Of a stretch of 64,000 nt of DNA, positions 56,626 through 64,000 are shown piece after piece (position 1 is the first letter of the stretch; every line of letters begins with the position of its first letter). The DNA lies in NCBI GenBank assembly GCA_947179485.1, contig OX359247.1, positions 49,015,131 to 49,079,130 on the forward strand. The letters are read 5' to 3'. The notes beneath the pieces are model-generated. The model saw only the letters and a program-made list of their open reading frames with translations. It searched no databases and was not told the DNA's origin. This DNA is from Allacma fusca (lineage: Eukaryota; Arthropoda; Collembola; Symphypleona; Sminthuridae). The position numbers were made by a program, and so were the translations under genes.

Positions 56626-58280
56626 ATGAATTCGGAGTTGGAAGAACGGATCTTGTACGTCCTTTCAGCATTGGAGGTAAAACCTGGATTATTTAGAATT
56701 TTGATACTCCAACTCATTCCAGTAATTTCTCATCACTACAGTAATAATCAATGAGGCCGTCTGTCTGTCGTGTGGAATCTGATCCTTTCAAAGGATACGA
56801 AATTAAATATAAAAAAAAATATTTGAAGCTTATCTGAAGTATGAACTTTTTCAGTTATGAATTAGAGAAAATATAACGTTTTTACACCTAGAAAATAAAC
56901 GGCATATATATACATAATCATTTAACGACAGACTTTGACATTTAGGTAATTTGTCTCTTCAAATGTGGCAGGTCTTTTGTATTGATTACTTGTTTTTTGT
57001 TTACCTCTCCTTAAACATCCCAGACTTGTATTGTCCCTTGTAAGGTTGTTGAGGACGAAAAAATAACGTCAAGATTGAGAGAGTAAACAGACTCATTGTC
57101 AGGATTCTTCCTTGCATATGTTAATCCTGGGTAAAGAATCCCTGTCAACTTTCCTTAATTTTTTGAATCTCGTAAAAACCGGCGTTCATAACCAACGTAA
57201 CAAGTAAATTATTGTTGGAATTAGATAGTTCTACAAGAAGTTTTTGTTGTGATTTCACCTACCAGAGCTCTTTAATATCGGCTCTGATTTTTAGAAGTGT
57301 TTCTATCATAGCCATTTGAGCTGGGCAAGCATTACAGTCAACTCTCGCTATAAGGGATGCTCAAGGGACCGGCAAAATCTGTCCCTTATAAACACTAATC
57401 CCTTATAAGAATAGTGTTATACATTGTTTAAATAGGAATCGGGACTGTAAATCCTGATCCCTTATATCGAGAAATCCCTTATAAGGGTATCCCTTATAGC
57501 GAGAGTTGACTGTAGTATAAAATACGGTCCCCGCTCATAAGTATTTCAATACAGGCCTTAGCAGAATATCAGACTCAATTAGTAAGCTTGAGTTGTACGA
57601 TTTTGTTTTCCTGATTTCAAAAGGATTCCCATTTTATAATTTGCCTGTTCATCAGGTTTCCTACTATGCATCCCTTTAAAGTACACTTGTTTGAATATTG
57701 TTGAAAATAGGCAAGTGGAGATGATCGCCCCCATCTGATACGACTATACTGGCATGGCATTCATGTATTTTAAGAAAAGGACACAAAATAAATGGATGGC
57801 AAAATAAGTAGTAGGCAGATAGTTGTTTTCTCCTTGTCTCATATTGTCAGCCTTTACGGTGACGAATACAATACTGTATACGTGCCGTGTTTTGGATGAT
57901 GTAGTACTAAACTCAATACACTTTTATAAAATACCGTGTGCTCTGAACAGGATGCTAATGAAGCGCTAGATAAATGTGATCGGTTGATGACGAGCAAAAG
58001 ATCCGAGGCAACACTTAAGGCCCAACAAGACAAACAAGATGATTCGAAACAAGTGGTAGCAGTGGCTCGCATACCGAAAACCCAACCAGAGGAAAAGCAA
58101 GAAGTTGGACGTGAGGCAGGGAAGAAAGGCCAGAGATTGCATAGAGGGTCAAATGATCGCAAGCCCAAGCAACCGGTTCTGCCCAAGGAGGTGATGCAAA
58201 AAACGAAAGCAGTGCAAACAGAGTGCTCATTCACGACGACAACCAACACACTGATAGCTCAGATCCCTCAGAACGCACAG
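56626..58280 (+). CDS. Unrecognised charged protein, first two coding exons (3' end uncertain)
   Basis: Exon 1 is 56626-56676 and encodes 17 residues (MNSELEERILYVLSALE) ending in GAG|GTAAAA. Exon 2 is 57951-58280, 110 codons, from a GAACAG acceptor to a CAG|GTAATC donor. Both ends are phase 0, so the frame runs on as DANEALDKCDRLMTSKRSEA. The N-terminal 40 residues look helical. The middle is rich in Lys, Gln and Glu (QPEEKQEVGREAGKKGQ). KAVQTECSF near residue 105 resembles TQT-type dynein light chain binding motifs. A possible last exon is 58507-58560, after a good acceptor (CGACTTTCAG), adding 17 residues (FHSYLSSFSSCCSTNNV) and a TGA, for 144 aa. Its composition gives no support, and the gene may instead continue rightwards. 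I do not recognise the family. Confidence 0.6.
56677..57950 (+). other. Intron of the unrecognised plus-strand gene
   Basis: A 1.27-kb phase-0 intron. It carries the 178-bp inverted-repeat element described separately. No other content was seen. Confidence 0.6.
57335..57512. mobile_element. MITE with 24-bp perfect terminal inverted repeats, TA target site
   Basis: The element starts CAGTCAACTCTCGCTATAAG and ends with the exact reverse complement. The inverted repeat is 24 bases without mismatch (to GGGAT). TA flanks both ends (57333-57334 and 57513-57514), as expected of Tc1/mariner-superfamily insertion. The CAG(T) terminus and TA site point to a pogo/Tigger-like non-autonomous element. The interior has no coding frame, but the motif ATCCCTTATA recurs in it several times in both orientations. 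Confidence 0.85.
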
Positions 58281-58583
58281 GTAATCCATAATAACACGCC
58301 TTGAATTTATAATCCATTTCCATAGATCATCATAACCATCTCTTTATGCATATATGTCTCACCCATCAAAAACAACTACTGTACTAATTTGCATTTTTAC
58401 ACCGAAAATGTAACAGCAGTTATTGTGCGAACGTAGGTACAGGGGAGTTATTGTATTATTGGTGCGAACTCTGCATTTTCACTTTTCAATTTTATTCGAC
58501 TTTCAGTTTCACTCTTATTTGTCATCTTTTTCATCCTGTTGCTCTACGAATAATGTATGAGTTCAGTGGAGATGACAATCTGC

Positions 58584-58623
<40 letters not shown>

Positions 58624-59635
58624 CCCTGCAGTAATTATAAGATCAAGCGCTTGCCGTTCAATGTCATTTACGATCCGATCTCTACATAAATATTGAACAT
58701 GATTTACATATGCTCACGTCAGAGATCATAGGAAATTTGACATAATTGGTAATTACTAATTCATACAAAACAGCGACTGGTAGTCTTCCTTATCAGAAAC
58801 AATAACTGGAACCAAATTGCATGCCAATGTAGTAATTGTTTCATAATGCCCATTCTCAACAATAAGGACAACTATTTTTCTTACGACATAAGTTTTGGAG
58901 AATCTATTGGGGTGTTTCGAGTGTTGCTTTTTAAAATTCGAAATTTTAACCGTCTTCACCACCTTACTCCACACCTTTGGATAATTCTGCATAAGGAATT
59001 TTGTTGCGTTGTTCCCAAATATTTTTGTGAAGAGAGGACTGAGAAAAAGTGTTACTTTCCAATGTAGTAGTTGGTAGTCATTGGAGAATTTTAGGGGATT
59101 TCTGAGTTATTCCGATTGTGTGTTTGAAGTTAAGGTTATTTTTTTTGTATTAAAGCTCCTCTAAAAAGTCCGAACTGTCAAGCTTTTCAAAAACTTGCCA
59201 TTATTTCAGCACAAGTTTTGGATTGTGTGGAATGAGGAGGGTGTAAATACACATACAGTATGCAATGGTCGGGGAATGTGCTTTCAATTTGTAAATAATT
59301 CTTTTGTTTTTGTAAGTATTGAAATCCAGTCTTTATTGATTTTCAGTTATAATTTAAAACAATAATAATGCTTCTCGCTTCTCCTCTCCAGAAATTCAGG
59401 TTACAAAGTGCTGGACTTAATAATAGGACTTAATGAAGGTATTCTAAAGGAAAACAAAATGCTGGTAAACATAATTTTTGAGTTAACAAAATAAATGAGA
59501 GTGCAAACTTACTATTCCGATTGAGAGGAAATCGTACCGCTTGCACGCCAAACTACTACAAAGTGAGAGCTCAACAAGGAAAAGTAGATACATATACTGG
59601 TAAGGATTAAATTATGAGAGAGCTATTTGGGACAA
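58281..59635. other. Stretch between the plus-strand gene and the cuticle-type gene
   Basis: It holds the doubtful third exon noted above (58507-58560), a CT microsatellite at 58586-58621 and the 3' UTR side of the minus-strand structural protein gene. No other gene was seen. Confidence 0.5.
58586..58621. repeat. (CT)n microsatellite
   Basis: About 18 uninterrupted CT units. Confidence 0.95.
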
Positions 59636-60644
59636 TTAATATCCGGATTTGACGGCCTTCACAGAAGACACGGTCTTGACGGGGGAAGCATAAGACACTG
59701 ATGGAGGTCCATAAGATGAGACGGGGGAAGCATAGGCGACAGACTGGGGTCCGTAAGATGAGATGGGGGAAGCATAAGCTTGGACTGGGGAAGCATAGGC
59801 AGCAGACACTGGACCTCCATATGCGGACACTGGAGTGGCATAGGCTTGACCCACGGGGGAAGCATAGGCTTGACCCACAGGAGAAGCATAGGCTTGACCC
59901 ACAGGAGAAGCATAGGCTTGACCCACAGGAGAAGCATAGTAAGCAGAGATTGGAGCAGCATGATGGGCATGATGGGCATGATGTCCAATTGGGGCAGCGT
60001 AAGCCGCTTGAATTGGAGCATAAGCCTGGGAAGCGTAGGCATGTCCGACGGGTAAGGCATAGGCGGAAACTGGAGCACCGTAGGCAGCAGACACTGGCGA
60101 AGCATATCCCACAGACTTAGTGGCCAAACCAAGGGCTGATCCACCATATCCTTGATAATGTCCCAAAGCTGGGGAGGCATATCCAATACTTGGACCACCC
60201 GCATAACCGATCAAGCCTTGGGGTACTCCGGCATATCCGATGTTGACAGGGCCTCCGCCATATCCTAAGCTAGCATAGCCCAGACCATTGTATCCACTGA
60301 GAGCCGCAACTTGATGAGGCACTCCTGAAATCCCAGAGTAGCCCGTTGACAAACTTGGAACCCCATAACCAACTCCTGCAACTCCTCTCTTTTCCGGCTC
60401 CTTCTTGTCCTCACCTTCTCCGGCGAAAGCTGGAGAAGCCACGGCCATAACAGCTACTACAACGATCTAATCAAAACAAATCAAATTAATTATACCAATA
60501 CCTCAGGATCTTCAGCAGCATCTAAGTAGAGATTTGCGGTGGGGAAATTTTTAATTATTTATATTTTTTTTTTATTTCAAAAAATAACTCCAAAAATTGG
60601 GAAATCCAAAAAAGGAAATTAGAAAAACTTACAAAGAACTTCAT
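59636..60644 (-). CDS. Secreted Ala/Tyr/Gly/Pro-rich repetitive structural protein, probably cuticular
   Basis: Exon 1 (60644-60633) encodes only MKFF and ends in GTAAGT. Exon 2 (60466-59636) continues IVVVAVMAVASPAFA, making a clear signal peptide of about 19 residues with cleavage after AFA. The whole is 280 aa. The mature chain opens with a charged GEGEDKKEPEKRG segment. GYG-rich blocks follow, and then dozens of YASPV/YGAPV-type repeats, including four perfect ASPVGQAY units and a GHHAHHAHHAAP histidine block. It ends SVKAVKSGY. A short signal-peptide exon split by a phase-0 intron and low-complexity Ala-Pro-Tyr repeats are typical of arthropod cuticle proteins, but no chitin-binding Rebers-Riddiford domain is visible. 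Silk-like or cement proteins are an alternative. A TATA box lies about 120 bases upstream of the ATG. Confidence 0.88.
59838..59933 (-). repeat. 24-bp coding tandem repeat (4 units)
   Basis: Four consecutive units of GCATAGGCTTGACCCACAGG plus GAA (the first with two changes) encode ASPVGQAY four times in the structural protein. A small GGGCATGAT triplication just upstream encodes the histidine block. Confidence 0.95.
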
Positions 60645-60730
60645 GATGGTTTTTGAAATTTTGTTTTTTAAAAAAGCACAATTGATTCAGAAACTGTTGG
60701 TTGACTGTGTTGGTTGCACAAGCTGGGAGT

Positions 60731-60767
60731 GAATGATGGTTTGGAAGGACTGATTGCCCTTTTTATA
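60731..60767 (-). promoter_or_regulatory. TATA-box core promoter of the structural protein gene
   Basis: TATAAAAAGG reads on the minus strand from 60767. About 30 bases downstream TCATTC (60736-60731) fits an arthropod initiator. This would give a 5' UTR of about 90 bases before the ATG at 60644. A TATA promoter close to the gene is common for abundant cuticle transcripts. Confidence 0.65.
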
Positions 60768-63700
60768 TTGGACACTTGACCATGTGACGGTAGGGCTCAC
60801 GAGAAAATCTGAAGGTGTGAGAGAAATGTACGCAGAGCGTACTGTAGTAATTGTTACGCTAGTATTGAGTCCGACAGTAGCCTCTAATATGTAGCATGTA
60901 CGGAGATGAGGAGGTCTGCATTGGAAAGGCTGATGAGGCGGGACGCTGACCCCTTCCCTCTTTTTTCTCTTTAGGCCAGAACTTGTCACTTCCGTCCATC
61001 CAAAGACAGAGAGAAAGAAGTTGGAGGAACATGTCGGCGAGGGTTTGGAAAATCCATGTAACACTCTGTCATCTCAGGGTGTGCACCACACCCTCCACTC
61101 CTACCCCTATATAATGCCTATAACCAGTCTTTACATTCTGTACCACTCTGGGTTGACTCTCGAGTACTTTACATATATAAACATTTTGATTTACTGCGTC
61201 CCAGACCCTCCTGTGATGCAGAGATTCCATGAAAGTCACCTATCAATTGTGGATGTGTATCCCTTCGTTCTTTAAATATTCATGAGGCTTAATTTTATAA
61301 CAGCCTCACTTGATGACTTCCATTCCCCATTAAGTATGAAAATATTTGTAGATTATTCCATTTAAAGTTTGCAAAGAACACTTGAATTGATTGCCCCATC
61401 GAATCTGTCATTTCCCTCACCTCAAAGTGTTCTTCTCTTCACCATACATATAAACGAATGACACAAATTTCGAGAATAGACTGAAGGATGTAAATTAACA
61501 CGTTTCTCATAAACAGTTGTTGTAGTATCCATTACTTAATGTATAGTTAATGGGATTAATTGTATATAAGATTCAGAGTAGTTTCCATAATTGCACTTGC
61601 AGATGACAACAAATGATCAAGTTTTTTTTTTTGGTGCGTTCATCTGTAGCTCTTCTCTTCAGGTTTGGGGCAGATTGTTTATAACTAGTTTATATATATA
61701 TTTATGAACCAATTGAAGGGAAAATTATGGCTACTTTCTACATGTGAGCTACATTCTAATTTCTTCTTAATTAACTTCTCATATATCTTATCTTTAGGTT
61801 TACTCACTCACTCATCATTGTCAGTGTTATTGGTAGCAAATAATAAAAGCGGATCCCGACAATGGGTATAGATACATCCTTCAAGTATTCTCACACTCTT
61901 CCCTTTCTCAACCCTTTTGTTTTTAACAGACGCATCTCCTCTACAGTATGACAGCATCTCTAATATTTTACAAATAAGACCCAATAGTCTGGCATCCCCA
62001 CAAGTACATAATTAATTGCAAGAGGAACTACAATAACTTGTTCTTTAAATTCATGTCTAAATGCTTTGAAAATGGAGGAGATGGAATTAGAAAACCAATG
62101 CACGAGGTTCACGAGCCCAGGCCAATTTTTCGTCATGTAATGGGACATTCCCGTTCAAATTATAGATTGCAAGGAAGAAGCTTGGACTGAAATTCAGTTC
62201 GAGCGAATTGATGGAGTAAAGTATGGTAGGATTTATTACTATAGTAGTGAGACAAGTTACACACTTTTTTCTGCTAATGTAAATTCAAGGAGTGAGACAG
62301 TACAATGGGACCCTTCAAATTGAGAACTTATAAGATTTATACCCACACACTCTTTTTTTAATGAATGACACTGACTTTAGTGCAGAACTTATTTTGCGGG
62401 AAGATGAATGGGCATCAATTAATTATTATCAATGTTGTGGTGAATTTACGTAATGTCGGGTCGGACGTAAACAAAAGCATGTAAATCAATATATATACAG
62501 AGCTTCATGTGAGGTGGCTAATATACCATTAGCAAAATAGTTTTATTCAAGTAACAATACCCATACACATACATTTTTATCTTTTCACACATTACCCAGA
62601 CAGATGTAAACCAAAGCGTTGGAAGAGATTTGAAATACTGATGTAGTATGTACATAAGTCTTGACAATATTTGTGAAAACAAAATTCTGAGAGTGAAATG
62701 AATGAATGATTTGCCCATTGTCAGTCCGTCATTATGACATATCAGTAAGTACTCAAGTCAGTACATATTATGTGTGTACACATGAGTCTGTAGGTTGACT
62801 TTGTGGATTAATCTTTATGAGCGGAAAACTTGTCAAGTACTTCCATTCTAGACTGTAGGTGTGAATTATTTCAAAACTGCAGATGTATAAGTCATCATAA
62901 TTTTTTTTCCGCATTATACCATCGTTTTTATTTTTCACACGTTTAATTTGTAAAATATTATCTTAAAAATTCTTGGGATATTCCTTAACGACACACTGCC
63001 CCCTCCTTTATTTTTTACGCCTTAATGTTGCATAATTTCTAAGAAAAGTGAAGGGAAGTAAAATTTGTGATTCATGAAAGTAATAATTATCCCTAACGTG
63101 CATTTTTTGTATCCCAGCGGACATGCTCTTTATTGCTAGGGCATGTTTCCCTAATACATTTATGACTTGGCTAGAGTCACAAAGAATTTGATTATTAATA
63201 CTGTGGAGCGGATGTGTTGCAAATTAGACTAGACAAGACAGAAGGAATAGGCTTCACGTGAAATAATTAGGAAAGGTAACTGGGATTCATTTTCTTGACA
63301 TTCTTTGAAAGCTGCCTTGGTGGTCTCAAACTCTGTAAGGTTGTCATTACTGTAACAATGGCAGTACAATCATTTACAATAAAGAGCAAAAAGAGAAACA
63401 CATAATTTGGACTGCTATGTATATTACTGTCGAAGTACTCGACAAAGTCATTTCTCTTCCTGTTCCCTCAAATTAAAAACTCAGCAGTAGTTTTTTCAAA
63501 ATTATTTTTTTAAAATCTCGGTTTGGTATTGTGCCAACTGATTTATGCAAATGCAGTGATATGTAAGGATTGTGGCTGATATATAATAAGTTTACGCGCT
63601 GACGTTAGTCATAAGAACGGGACAAAAAAATTAACTTGCTTTAATATCTACTTGGCAATAATTGTCAAGTGTTTTACTACAATAATCCAAATACATATCT

Positions 63701-64000
63701 ATTATTAATTATTGCACATTTACTTGGCACCTTTGCAAGATTGAACTTGTGTGGTTAACCCGGAAATTATGTTCTTATATGCTACCAGTTGAACATTCTT
63801 CTATCCCATATCCTCGCTTTAAGAGAAGCCCTTGTAAACAACGTTTTCTCCACAGCGGCGAAACTATTTTGACAGATTCCCCTAAATTTTGGCACAATGC
63901 CAATTTTTCACCTTATAAAAGTATATCATCAGAATGACAGTGTCAAATTTTGCTTCTGTTTAAGGTGCTCTTATGGAGAGATTGCCCTGTATGTATGTAC
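60768..64000. other. Non-coding right end
   Basis: AT-rich sequence without an exon, RNA gene or repeat family that I can support on either strand. Confidence 0.5.

Noticed and set aside
59659-60204. Leu/Pro/Met-rich 181-codon frame and Arg/His-rich plus-strand frames
   Set aside because: Alternate-frame shadows of the repetitive structural protein.

Overview
This is a eukaryotic nuclear window. It is AT-rich and intron-rich, full of microsatellites, and about three quarters of it is non-coding. The genes place it in an arthropod. The strongest marker is a dicistronic stoned locus (stnA followed by stnB on one strand), an arrangement I know from Drosophila and not from vertebrates. The base composition and protein character suggest a crustacean, perhaps a copepod such as a sea louse, but that is inference. 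All exon boundaries below were worked out by hand from splice sites, reading phase and protein continuity.

Layout, left to right. 1-7103: no gene recognised; probably stoned 3' UTR and intergenic DNA. 7104-20055 (minus): the stoned locus. stnA (2 coding exons, 934 aa) lies upstream and ends at 15554. stnB (8 coding exons, 1293 aa) begins 170 nt further on, in the same terminal stnA exon. 20056-30529: about 10 kb without a recognisable gene, with GA/CT tracts. 30530-34816 (minus): an 864-aa disordered protein that I do not recognise, in 5 exons, with a 30-bp coding minisatellite and a cluster of R-x-x-S sites. 34817-44372: intergenic. 44373-50128 (minus): the protein kinase Akt, complete, 8 coding exons, 530 aa. 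53093-54467 (plus): the U5 snRNP protein TXNL4A/Dim1, complete, 3 exons, 142 aa, head to head with Akt. 56626-58280 (plus): two linked exons of an unrecognised charged protein, with a 178-bp TA-flanked inverted-repeat transposon (pogo/Tigger-like MITE) in the intron. 59636-60644 (minus): a secreted, repetitive Ala/Tyr/Gly/Pro-rich structural protein, probably cuticular, with a TATA box. 60645-64000: no gene recognised.

Function. StnA and StnB are endocytic adaptors of synaptic-vesicle recycling. StnA carries DPF modules and StnB carries NPF motifs, a stonin domain and a mu-homology domain. Akt is the insulin/PI3K kinase and TXNL4A a core splicing factor. These genes are not functionally linked to one another. 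The most interesting feature is the stoned locus: 934 codons of stnA contain no methionine after the start, the intercistronic spacer has no ATG and almost no usable 3' splice site, and one stnB intron must use a GC donor.
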